Below the pieces are notes generated by a model. The model ran no database searches. It had not been told where the DNA came from and saw only the letters and a list, made by a program, of their open reading frames with translations. The translations under genes and the position numbers were made by a program. DNA of 5,638 nt from NCBI GenBank assembly GCA_945900685.1, contig CAMDJS010000123.1:1-5638 (forward strand), written 5' to 3'. This document shows positions 1 through 5,638 of the stretch, piece by piece (within the stretch, counting starts at the first letter, position 1; each line of letters begins with the position of its first letter). Source of the DNA: Bordetella parapertussis. GTDB lineage: Bacteria > Pseudomonadota > Gammaproteobacteria > Burkholderiales > Burkholderiaceae_C.

Positions 1-384
1 GGCCTCATTCCCGAAAGTGTGGCTGTTGTCACTTCAGTCACAACGCGAAGAGGCAGGGAAATTGACACGCCCTTAGGCTTGTTTTCATATACCCATCTGC
101 CCTGGCCGCTTTATGGTGTTGATATGCGAATGGAGAAAACCCCCGATGGCACTTCTTTTTTGATGGCCAGCCCCACACAAGCGGTGTGCGACTTGGTGGT
201 GTTATCTAAGCGTTTCCACAAAAGCGGTGTCAAAGCTATGCGTGAATTTCTGTTTGAAGATATGCGTATCGACCCCGAAATCATTGCCACTTTGAACAAG
301 GACATCATTGCCCAAAGCATCGCTGTTGGCCGCAAATCACGTCAATTGCAAGCTTTGCTGGCCTGTGTTGAGAGTCTGTCATGA
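1..384 (+). CDS. abiEi: AbiEi-family antitoxin of a type IV toxin-antitoxin system, 5' truncated by window edge
   Basis: The frame is open from base 1 to the TGA at 382-384, giving 127 C-terminal residues. The GTG at 19 is internal, because the similarity to the AbiEi family (LIPESVAVVTSVTT, then a TPLG.FSY segment at visible residues 23-30) already starts upstream of it. Visible residues 54-68 (LMASPTQAVCDLVVL) match the family's 'A.P.kAl.Dl' segment. Family knowledge: AbiEi proteins carry an N-terminal winged-helix DNA-binding domain that represses the operon, and a C-terminal domain that counters the toxin. The DNA-binding part would lie left of the window and is not seen. The stop overlaps the next gene's start as ATGA, which implies translational coupling with the toxin. 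The family call rests on recalled motifs and the pairing with AbiEii. It could be called only 'transcriptional regulator' by some pipelines. Confidence 0.8.
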   Translation, partial: GLIPESVAVVTSVTTRRGREIDTPLGLFSYTHLPWPLYGVDMRMEKTPDGTSFLMASPTQAVCDLVVLSKRFHKSGVKAMREFLFEDMRIDPEIIATLNKDIIAQSIAVGRKSRQLQALLACVESLS

Positions 385-1211
385 GCGTTGTAGATCAAAT
401 GCTCCAGAAATACATATTGGGCACCCATGAGGATGCTTCACTCGCGTTGCGTGAAGTCATGCAAGAAATTGCTCTGGCAGGTTTGCAGCGTGGTGGTTTT
501 TTTGACAAGGCTGCGTTTTATGGCGGAACCTGCCTTCGAATATTTGAAGGCTTGCCAAGGTTTTCTGAAGACCTTGATTTTTCATTGTTACAACCTGATG
601 CAAATTTTTCATTTGAACCCTACTTCAAGACACTTCGCCAAGAGTTTGCGTCCTTGGGCTTTGAGATCGAGTTGATCGAAAAAAACAAGTCGTTGCAAAC
701 AAATATTTCATCCGCATTTCTGAAAAATACCTCAACCATTTACGACTTGAATGTGCTGGGGCGAAAGACCATCAAAATCAAGTTTGAAGTTGATACCAAC
801 CCACCTTTGCGATTTGCAACAACCGAACGCTTGCTTATTCAGCCCTATTCTTTCTATGTCAAATGCTTTGCGCTTCCCGACTTATTTGCTGGCAAGGTAC
901 ATGCGCTGATGTACAGGCAGTGGGGCAATCGGGTCAAGGGCAGAGACTGGTTCGATTTTGAATGGTATGTCCGACAAGGCATTCCTTTGAACTTGGTTCA
1001 CTTTGCCGAACGTGCTTTTCAAAGTGGCGACTTAGCGTCAAGAACGCTTGAATCAGAATCTTTTTTAGACATGTTGCAAGCTCGCATACAAGGCTTAAAT
1101 ATCAGTTCTGCCAAGGAAGATATAGAGCGTTTTCTCAGAGATTCTGAGTCTTTGAAGATTTGGTCTACAAGCTATTTTTTAGAGTTAAGCAAGTTGGTGA
1201 AATTCTCCTGA
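381..1211 (+). CDS. abiEii: AbiEii/AbiGii-family nucleotidyltransferase toxin (type IV TA system)
   Basis: This is a complete 276-residue protein of the DNA polymerase beta-like nucleotidyltransferase fold. Motifs in order: GGTCLR at residues 48-53 (nucleotide-binding turn), RFSEDLDFSL at 60-69 with metal-binding Asp64 and Asp66, KFEVDTNPP at 134-142 with the third Asp at 138, and a helical segment with Lys172 and GRDWFDFEWY at 187-196. All expected catalytic residues are present, so the gene looks intact. Family knowledge: AbiEii-type toxins transfer nucleotides to RNA targets such as tRNA ends, arrest growth, and can abort phage infection; AbiEi neutralises them. The ATG at 381 overlaps the antitoxin stop and has a GAGAG ribosome-binding candidate at 370-374. 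The gene is visibly richer in A and T than the downstream kpsC, consistent with horizontal acquisition. The exact target here cannot be read from the sequence. Confidence 0.92.
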   Translation: MSVVDQMLQKYILGTHEDASLALREVMQEIALAGLQRGGFFDKAAFYGGTCLRIFEGLPRFSEDLDFSLLQPDANFSFEPYFKTLRQEFASLGFEIELIEKNKSLQTNISSAFLKNTSTIYDLNVLGRKTIKIKFEVDTNPPLRFATTERLLIQPYSFYVKCFALPDLFAGKVHALMYRQWGNRVKGRDWFDFEWYVRQGIPLNLVHFAERAFQSGDLASRTLESESFLDMLQARIQGLNISSAKEDIERFLRDSESLKIWSTSYFLELSKLVKFS

Positions 1212-3256
1212 TATTTCAACAAGTCATCGCGTGCGAAGTGGGTCGAGCTAGCTTCGCTATACCCCCCGCCAACGCCGTTTTGGCATGGGGGCGCAAACCC
1301 AGCGCCAAATGGGCCGCACTGCGGGCCGCCTTGCTGGGCAAAACGCTGGTCCACGCAGAGGACGGCTTTTTGCGTTCCTATCAACCCGGCGCGGCTTACC
1401 CCGCCTTGTCTTGGGTGTTGGATGAACAAGGTGTGCATTACGACTGCACCCGTCCCAGCCAGCTGGAAGCCCTGCTCAACAGTTCGCAAGATGTGGCTGT
1501 GCCTAAGCAAGCGGAGGCTTTGCACTTTCTGTTGCAGCATCGCTTGAGCAAGTACAACCATGCGCCGCCTTTGGATGCGGGATTGCTTCAGGGCTGCGCC
1601 CCTCGCAATGACGGTGGAGGATTGCTTCAGGGCTACGCCCCTCGCAATGACCGTCATGGCGAGCGAAGCGAAGCCATCTTGGTCATCGACCAAACCTTCG
1701 GCGACTTAAGCGTCACCTACGGCGCAGCCACACCCCAGACCTTCCACGAGATGCTGCAAGCCGCCTTGGCTGACAACCCCAACGCCACGGTCTACGTCAA
1801 AACCCATCCCCAAACCACGGCTGGCCATAAGCGCGGCTACCTCACCCACTTAGCGCCTCACCCCCGCGTGGTGCTGCTGACCCAAGCCACCAACCCCATG
1901 CACTTGCTCAGCCACATGGACAAGGTGTACGTGGTGACCTCCACTATGGGTTTTGAAGCTTTGTTAATGGGCAAACCCGTGGTCTGCTTTGGTGTGCCTT
2001 GGTACGCCGGTTGGGGCGTCACCGATGACCGCTGCGTGCATTCACCTGCGGCAGCACGCCGCACCCGCCAACGCAGCGTCAGTGAATTATTCGCCGCAGC
2101 CTACATTCATTACACCCACTACATCAACCCCATCACCCACCGGCGCGGCGGGGTGATGGATGTCATGCCGTGGTTGCTGTTGCAGCAACAAACCGCCCAG
2201 CGGTGGCATGGCCCGATGGTGAACCAACGCTTGGTGTTTATGGGAATGCGTCGCTGGAAGCAGCAGCACATGCAGCAGTTTTTTGGCTTGCATCTGGAAC
2301 GGGTGGCGTTTGATACGCCGCTGCAAGCGGGTGACCAAGCCGTGCATTGGGGCGCTGATGCACCCAACAGCGCATGGCGTGTGGAAGATGGTTTCATACG
2401 TTCGGTGGGACTAGGCTCTGACCTGATTCCACCCATGTCCTTGGTGTTGGACAAGCGTGGCATGTACTTCGACCCAACCCGCCCCAGCGACTTGGAACAC
2501 TTACTTCAGCACCACAGCTTCAAGCCCGATGAACTGCAGGAAGCACGAGCCGTGCGTAAGTACATCGTGTCGTTTGGCATCACCAAATACAACCTTGAAC
2601 CGCTGATACCCGTGGTTTGGCAAAGCGGCGGACGACAGGTGTTGGTGGTGGTGGGTCAAGTCGAGGACGATGCCTCGATTCGCTTGGGTTGCATTTTTGT
2701 CAAAACCAACCTAGGGCTGCTGCAAGCTGTGCGTCATGCCAACCCCAAGGCTTTCATCGTCTACAAACCCCACCCCGATGTGGCCACTGGCAACCGCGCA
2801 GGGCATTTGAACTTGCAGCAGGCTTTGCAATGGGCCGACCATGTGGAAACCCATGCCTCGGTGGTGAGTTGCATCCACGCTTGCAACGAGCTGCACACCA
2901 TGACCTCTCTGAGCGGCTTTGACGCTTTGTTGCGCGGCAAGCCCGTCACCACCTATGGCTTGCCGTTTTATGCAGGCTGGGGTTTGACCACCGACTTGGC
3001 GGGAAAGGGGGGAGATGAACCCACTTGTTTTGCTCGCAGAACCCGTCGCCTGAGCTTGGATGAATTGGTCGCTGGTACTTTGCTGCGCTATCCCTTGTAT
3101 TGGGACCATCAACTCAAAGGCGTCACCACCTGCATGGCGGTGTTGCGGCGCATCCAAACGCAACGCGATACTTTGCTCGCCGAGGGGGTTTTGCAGCATT
3201 TGAAAGATGGCTATGTGCGACGCCTTTTTCGCAAGTTGAAGCATTTGTTGAGCTGA
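1160..3256 (+). CDS. kpsC: KpsC-type capsule polysaccharide (beta-Kdo) glycosyltransferase with two tandem domains and a repeat-derived insert; start uncertain
   Basis: Family knowledge: KpsC acts at the cytoplasmic face, with KpsS, to build the poly-Kdo linker joining capsule polysaccharide to its lipid anchor; its two halves are distinct Kdo transferases. Numbering from TTG 1160 (698 residues), the N-terminal half shows AVLAWGRKPSA (39-49), EDGFLRS (67-73), KYNHAP (131-136), VIDQTFGD (175-182), VKTHP (213-217), GFEALLMGKPV (264-274) and WYAGWG (281-286). The C-terminal half repeats the pattern: EDGFIRS (409-415), KYN (476-478), VVGQVEDD (497-504), YKPHP (535-539), GFDALLRGKPV (586-596) and FYAGWG (603-608). 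Residues 141-173 are a palindromic-repeat insert. No in-frame ATG precedes the conserved part. Candidates are TTG 1160 (52 bases inside abiEii), CTG 1208 (GGTGA at 1196-1200 ahead) and GTG 1238, which lacks an obvious ribosome-binding site. The 5' end may have been lost beside abiE; otherwise the gene is read from abiE transcripts. Confidence 0.88.
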   Translation: MVYKLFFRVKQVGEILLIFQQVIACEVGRASFAIPPANAVLAWGRKPSAKWAALRAALLGKTLVHAEDGFLRSYQPGAAYPALSWVLDEQGVHYDCTRPSQLEALLNSSQDVAVPKQAEALHFLLQHRLSKYNHAPPLDAGLLQGCAPRNDGGGLLQGYAPRNDRHGERSEAILVIDQTFGDLSVTYGAATPQTFHEMLQAALADNPNATVYVKTHPQTTAGHKRGYLTHLAPHPRVVLLTQATNPMHLLSHMDKVYVVTSTMGFEALLMGKPVVCFGVPWYAGWGVTDDRCVHSPAAARRTRQRSVSELFAAAYIHYTHYINPITHRRGGVMDVMPWLLLQQQTAQRWHGPMVNQRLVFMGMRRWKQQHMQQFFGLHLERVAFDTPLQAGDQAVHWGADAPNSAWRVEDGFIRSVGLGSDLIPPMSLVLDKRGMYFDPTRPSDLEHLLQHHSFKPDELQEARAVRKYIVSFGITKYNLEPLIPVVWQSGGRQVLVVVGQVEDDASIRLGCIFVKTNLGLLQAVRHANPKAFIVYKPHPDVATGNRAGHLNLQQALQWADHVETHASVVSCIHACNELHTMTSLSGFDALLRGKPVTTYGLPFYAGWGLTTDLAGKGGDEPTCFARRTRRLSLDELVAGTLLRYPLYWDHQLKGVTTCMAVLRRIQTQRDTLLAEGVLQHLKDGYVRRLFRKLKHLLS
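1580..1651 (+). repeat. Tandem pair of 33-base palindromic repeat units (39-base period) inside kpsC
   Basis: The units span 1580-1612 and 1619-1651, separated by GGTGGA, and differ at one base (G1596 versus A1635). Each begins GGATTGCTTC and ends CTCGCAATGAC. Each is an imperfect palindrome: outer arms ATTGC/GCAAT (1582-1586 with 1605-1609; 1621-1625 with 1644-1648) and inner arms AGGG/CCCT. The type resembles dispersed intergenic repeats, containing GCGAGCGAAGCGAAGC-like cores, known from many bacterial genomes. Here the units lie in the kpsC frame and encode GLLQGCAPRND and GLLQGYAPRND. The 39-base period is 13 codons, so the frame is kept. Confidence 0.88.
1652..1678 (-). repeat. Inverted, shorter relative of the palindromic repeat inside kpsC
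   Basis: This 27-base segment directly follows the tandem pair. Its ends match the reverse complement of the units (GTCAT.GCGAG on the left, GAAGC.ATC on the right), but the core is different and shorter. It encodes RHGERSEAI in the kpsC frame. Its own arms are ATGGC (1656-1660) and GCCAT (1673-1677), which pair perfectly. Facing the unit at 1619-1651, it could also form a longer imperfect hairpin. Confidence 0.8.
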
Positions 3257-3273
3257 GCCGAGTAGCTCAATGC
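3241..3273 (+). other. Inverted repeat over the kpsC stop codon (possible weak terminator or mRNA 3' hairpin)
   Basis: TTGAGCT at 3248-3254 is perfectly complementary to AGCTCAA at 3264-3270, with a 9-base loop. GCA (3241-3243) and TGC (3271-3273) could extend the stem after a bulge. The kpsC TGA (3254-3256) sits at the top of the stem. No T-run follows, so it is not a canonical intrinsic terminator. Confidence 0.35.
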
Positions 3274-3340
3274 GACAGCCTTCTAACCGCTCATCAGGGG
3301 CTTTGTCAAAACAAATCTTTAAATACTCAAATTTCAATAA

Positions 3341-3372
3341 TTTACATAACAAATAACTACATATTATGTTAT
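3341..3372 (+). promoter_or_regulatory. Possible promoter in the AT-rich gap ahead of the half-length kpsC paralogue
   Basis: The 153-base gap between the two kpsC-type genes is clearly AT-rich from about 3310 to 3372. TTTACA at 3341-3346 could be a -35 box. TATGTT at 3365-3370 (spacer 18) or TATTAT at 3362-3367 (spacer 15) could be the -10. ATAACA (3346-3351) and TGTTAT (3367-3372) form a dyad around this region, which might be a regulator site or chance in AT-rich DNA. The boxes are imperfect. Confidence 0.3.
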
Positions 3373-3409
3373 CGTGTAGTCCTAGAAGTTGACATCAAGG
3401 TTAAGGGCT

Positions 3410-4159
3410 ATGGCCTACAAAACAAAGCGTTTTCACACATCCATGTTTGAGCAAATGCTGTTTCCCAACGACATTGAAGGTGTCTTGATGGAGATGGAGT
3501 TCACCTCTGACATGTTGAATCAAGCTGCCGAATTTCGGCAAAACGTGCTCATGAACGGACTAACCCGCTTCAATTCGCACTGTCCACAATGGCGTCGCCC
3601 GGTCAATGTCGAGCGGGTCATTTTGGTGGTCGGGCAGGTGGAGTCCGACCCCTCCCTGAAGCACGGCATCCAAAGCCTTAGAACCAACCATGCTTTGCTC
3701 AAAGCGGTTTGTCAGGCCAATGCTGATGCCTACATCGTCTACAAGCCCCATCCCTTGGTCTGGTCCGACCTTCAGGCCAAGCAAAGCAAGCAGCAAGACC
3801 CGCTTTTGTGGTGCGACGAGTGTGTGGGCGATGTGTCGCTGAGTCATTTGTTACCCAAAGTCAACGAGGTTCATGTCATGACTTCGTTGGCGGGTTTTGA
3901 GGGATTGCTACGCGGTAAAAAAGTCAGCTGCTATGGCCGCTCTTTCTATGCCGGCTGGGGCCTGACCACCGATATGGTGCCCATGCCCAGCCGTCCACGC
4001 CAACTCAATGTCGATGAACTGGTGGCAGGCGCAATGTTCAGCTATCCCCGCTATATGAACCGGCTTGAGGGCAGGGTACGCAGTACCCCAGATATGCCAC
4101 TCAGTGGAGAGCTGGGCTCTTGGCGTACAGAGCCCCTCATGCTCTCAGCAAGGGCTTAA
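3410..4159 (+). CDS. Half-length KpsC-like capsule glycosyltransferase (C-terminal-type domain only)
   Basis: This 249-residue protein aligns along its length with residues of roughly 443-656 of the upstream KpsC, that is, the later part of the C-terminal domain. Shared segments are NDIEGVL then a helix ending LTRFN (residues 20-55; compare SDLEHLL to ITKYN), VVGQVESD (73-80), YKPHP (111-115), [15 protein letters not shown] (158-172), [10 protein letters not shown] (179-188) and DELVAGA (202-208). The family's EDGFIRS acceptor-side segment and the whole first domain are absent. The donor-side motifs (QVE.D, KPHP, GFE..LRGK) are kept, so selection may still act on it, but it lacks half of a normal catalytic fold. 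ATG 3410 is preferred, with AAGG at 3397-3400; a TTG at 3389 would add seven residues. It is probably a truncated tandem paralogue. It could be an inactive remnant or a partner subunit. The last 25 or so residues have no counterpart in KpsC. Confidence 0.75.
   Translation: MAYKTKRFHTSMFEQMLFPNDIEGVLMEMEFTSDMLNQAAEFRQNVLMNGLTRFNSHCPQWRRPVNVERVILVVGQVESDPSLKHGIQSLRTNHALLKAVCQANADAYIVYKPHPLVWSDLQAKQSKQQDPLLWCDECVGDVSLSHLLPKVNEVHVMTSLAGFEGLLRGKKVSCYGRSFYAGWGLTTDMVPMPSRPRQLNVDELVAGAMFSYPRYMNRLEGRVRSTPDMPLSGELGSWRTEPLMLSARA
4114..4135. terminator. GC-rich hairpin in the 3' end of the half-length kpsC, just past the efp stop
   Basis: GGGCTCT (4114-4120) and AGAGCCC (4129-4135) pair perfectly around an 8-base loop. 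The hairpin lies inside the plus-strand gene, about 21 bases downstream of the efp stop on the minus strand. A second perfect hairpin, GGGTAC/GTACCC (4074-4079 with 4083-4088), follows further along. Neither is followed by a T-run on either strand, so termination is only a possibility. They are the only stem-loop candidates I see between these convergent genes. Confidence 0.3.
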
Positions 4160-4710
4160 ACGCGCTTGCGGTATTCGGCGGTACGGGTGTCGATTTCCAC
4201 CTTGTCGCCTTGTGCCACAAAAATAGGCACATTGATATCAAATCCAGTGGCAATTTTGGCGGGCTTGAGCACCTTGCCTGAGGTATCGCCTTTGACTGCG
4301 GGTTCTGTCCAAGTAATTTCACGCACCACGCTGGTGGGCAATTCCACGGAAATCGCCTTGCCGTCATAAAACACCACTTCGGCAGTCATGCCGTCTTCGA
4401 GGTAGTTGAGCGAATCACCCATGTTTTCGTTTTCCACTTCATACTGGTTGAACTCGGTGTCCATCCAAACATACATGGGGTCGGCAAAGTAAGAATAGGT
4501 GCAGTCTTTCTTTTCCAACACGATTTGGTCCATCTTGTCGTCAGCCTTGAACACCACCTCGGTGTTGAAGTTGGCAATCAAGCTTTTCAGCTTCATGCGC
4601 ACCGTTGCGGAGTTACGCCCACCTCGGCTGTATTCGGTTTTGAGAACGACCATGGGGTCTTTTCCGTGCATGATGACGTTGCCGGCGCGAATTTCTTGAG
4701 CTGTTTTCAT
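4156..4710 (-). CDS. efp: Translation elongation factor P, Arg32 (EarP-modified) type
   Basis: EF-P binds the ribosome between the P and E sites and relieves stalling at consecutive prolines. The protein is 184 residues, the normal family length, and starts [11 protein letters not shown] at the ATG complementary to 4708-4710. The N-terminal KOW-like domain carries the loop YSRGGRNSA (27-35), in which Arg32 occupies the modification site. The final OB domain ends with the conserved [20 protein letters not shown] stretch (from about residue 157). Family knowledge: EF-Ps with arginine here are rhamnosylated by EarP rather than beta-lysylated by EpmA, and earP is the gene directly upstream. Spacing to earP is 29 bases with no evident promoter or strong ribosome-binding site, so cotranscription is likely. 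The stop interlocks with that of the convergent kpsC-like gene in TTAA (4156-4159). Confidence 0.97.
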   Translation of the reverse strand: MKTAQEIRAGNVIMHGKDPMVVLKTEYSRGGRNSATVRMKLKSLIANFNTEVVFKADDKMDQIVLEKKDCTYSYFADPMYVWMDTEFNQYEVENENMGDSLNYLEDGMTAEVVFYDGKAISVELPTSVVREITWTEPAVKGDTSGKVLKPAKIATGFDINVPIFVAQGDKVEIDTRTAEYRKRV

Positions 4711-4739
4711 AAAGGTAGAGGCTTGGAAAAGCGGCTATT

Positions 4740-5638
4740 TTAGCTTTGCGCTGCTGCAAAGCTTTCCAAGCGCGTTAGCAAGTCGGTTTGCGTACCTAAA
4801 CGATCTCGCAAAGCACCCGCCCAATCGGTCCATACCTTCAAGACCTCAGGACTTAAAACTGGCAAGCACGTGGCGTGGTCTGCATTCCAAGCCAAGTGCG
4901 CTTGCACCACCACATCGGGTGCATGGCTGGCTTTTAAAAATGCCGCCAGCTTGGCGTGGTGCGCCCCATCGTCTTGCGGGTAAATCTGCCACAAAAAAGC
5001 TTTTCCTGCCCAAATGGCACGAACCAAAGAATCTTCACCGCGCACCAAATTCAGGTCTTGCTTGCCTAGCATGTGGTCAAAGTCGGTTTGGGACAAATAA
5101 GGCAACGCTGTCACCTGAAGTTCTTTCTTTTGTTCCAGCCCTTGCAGGGCAAGACGAACCGCTTGCGTGGCACGTCCTGCGGTCACGCTCAACTGCACCG
5201 CTTGAGTTAACTCGCTCAATTGCTTAAGCCACAAGCCCAAGCTGGCGGGTTCGTAGCAAAACAGGCTGATGCGCAAGGCATGGGCACTGTCGTTTGCATC
5301 AAGGCCAGGCAAACCCTCTGCGTCCGACCCTAAAACCCCGCCGGCGTTTTCGCTCAGGCTGGGGTAAAAAAACCATTTCGTCAAACCCTTTGCAGGGCCG
5401 CTCAGCACAGGCGAGGGCAGGCCATGGTTGCGCTCGGCCACGGGTTCGGCGCTGAAGTACTCTAGGTTGATCCACACGGGTACTTTTGTCCAAGCAGCCA
5501 TGGCCGCTTGGTAGCCTTGTGGCAACTCGCAAGCAAAGGCTTCAATCACCACTTGCGCTGGTGCTTGATGTACGAAAGAGGCATGGTCATCTGGCCAAGC
5601 AAGCACCTCCACACCCTTGCAACCCTCTGGGGCCATCC
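4740..5638 (-). CDS. earP: EF-P arginine-32 rhamnosyltransferase EarP, 5' end beyond the window
   Basis: EarP transfers rhamnose from dTDP-rhamnose to Arg32 of EF-P, activating it. The visible 298 residues run to a TAA (4740-4742). The methionine complementary to 5634-5636 is internal: the family has about 70-90 further residues before it, including the conserved DNFGDIG-type catalytic segment, which must lie right of the window. Visible family motifs, numbered from that methionine, are VVIEAFACELP (29-39), WINLEYFSAE (55-64), HGLPSP (71-76), KWFFYPSL (87-94), RISLFCYEP (122-130), LVRGEDSLVRAIWAGKAFLW (197-216) and IYPQDDGAH (218-226). The RGEDS segment belongs to the C-terminal, nucleotide-sugar-binding Rossmann domain. 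The frame is intact as far as seen. The 29-base gap to efp and shared direction support an earP-efp operon. The donor sugar must come from rml genes elsewhere. Confidence 0.95.
   Translation of the reverse strand, partial: MAPEGCKGVEVLAWPDDHASFVHQAPAQVVIEAFACELPQGYQAAMAAWTKVPVWINLEYFSAEPVAERNHGLPSPVLSGPAKGLTKWFFYPSLSENAGGVLGSDAEGLPGLDANDSAHALRISLFCYEPASLGLWLKQLSELTQAVQLSVTAGRATQAVRLALQGLEQKKELQVTALPYLSQTDFDHMLGKQDLNLVRGEDSLVRAIWAGKAFLWQIYPQDDGAHHAKLAAFLKASHAPDVVVQAHLAWNADHATCLPVLSPEVLKVWTDWAGALRDRLGTQTDLLTRLESFAAAQS

Noticed and set aside
19..21. GTG as the start of the AbiEi gene
   Set aside because: Family-like sequence (GLIPES) continues upstream to the window edge, so the gene begins left of base 1.
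1580..1678. Repeat cluster as a CRISPR array
   Set aside because: There are only two direct units with a 6-base spacer, the units are palindromic, and they lie inside a coding frame.
1172..1693. Minus-strand open frame of 173 codons opposite the kpsC 5' part
   Set aside because: It is antisense to clear KpsC motifs, and its length is helped by the repeat units being stop-free on that strand (peptides such as VIARGAALKQS). No independent gene signal is seen.
2087..2463. Overlapping minus-strand open frames opposite the middle of kpsC
   Set aside because: The translations are low-complexity and rich in Cys, His and Arg, as expected of shadows of a GC-rich gene.
2711..3352. Minus-strand open frame of 213 codons
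   Set aside because: It lies opposite strongly conserved kpsC coding sequence, and its translation matches no family I recognise.
3389..3410. TTGACA at 3389-3394 as a -35 box
   Set aside because: It is only about 15 bases before the likely ATG and no -10 box follows at proper spacing.
4499..4743. Plus-strand open frames opposite efp
   Set aside because: They are antisense to an unambiguous EF-P gene, with no supporting family match.

Overview
The window looks like a chromosomal segment of a betaproteobacterium, most likely order Burkholderiales and perhaps family Comamonadaceae. The strongest sign is the minus-strand pair earP-efp: an EF-P with arginine at position 32, next to its rhamnosyltransferase EarP, an arrangement common in Betaproteobacteria. 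The KpsC-type capsule proteins fit that assignment. The genus cannot be fixed from the sequence alone.

Layout on the plus strand. Bases 1-384 hold the 3' part of an AbiEi-type antitoxin, joined by an ATGA overlap to a complete AbiEii-type nucleotidyltransferase toxin (381-1211); together they form a type IV toxin-antitoxin/abortive-infection module. Immediately after, with no usable intergenic space, comes a large two-domain KpsC-type capsule glycosyltransferase (about 1160-3256). Its start codon is unclear and it may have lost its original 5' end. After a 153-base AT-rich gap comes a half-length KpsC relative (3410-4159) that carries only a C-terminal-type domain and is probably a truncated tandem paralogue.

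Layout on the minus strand. efp (4156-4710) runs toward the half-length kpsC gene, and the two stop codons interlock in a shared TTAA. Upstream of efp lies earP (4740 to the right edge, 5' end missing), in the same direction with a 29-base gap, so the two are probably cotranscribed. EarP modifies the EF-P encoded next to it.

The most notable observation is a 99-base in-frame block inside kpsC (1580-1678). It consists of two nearly identical palindromic repeat units with a 39-base period, followed by a shorter inverted relative. The block adds 33 residues to a linker between conserved segments of the N-terminal glycosyltransferase domain. It looks like a dispersed intergenic palindromic repeat that has invaded a coding sequence without breaking the frame. 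I see no tRNA, rRNA, CRISPR array or transposase gene in the window, and no new multigene system beyond these points.
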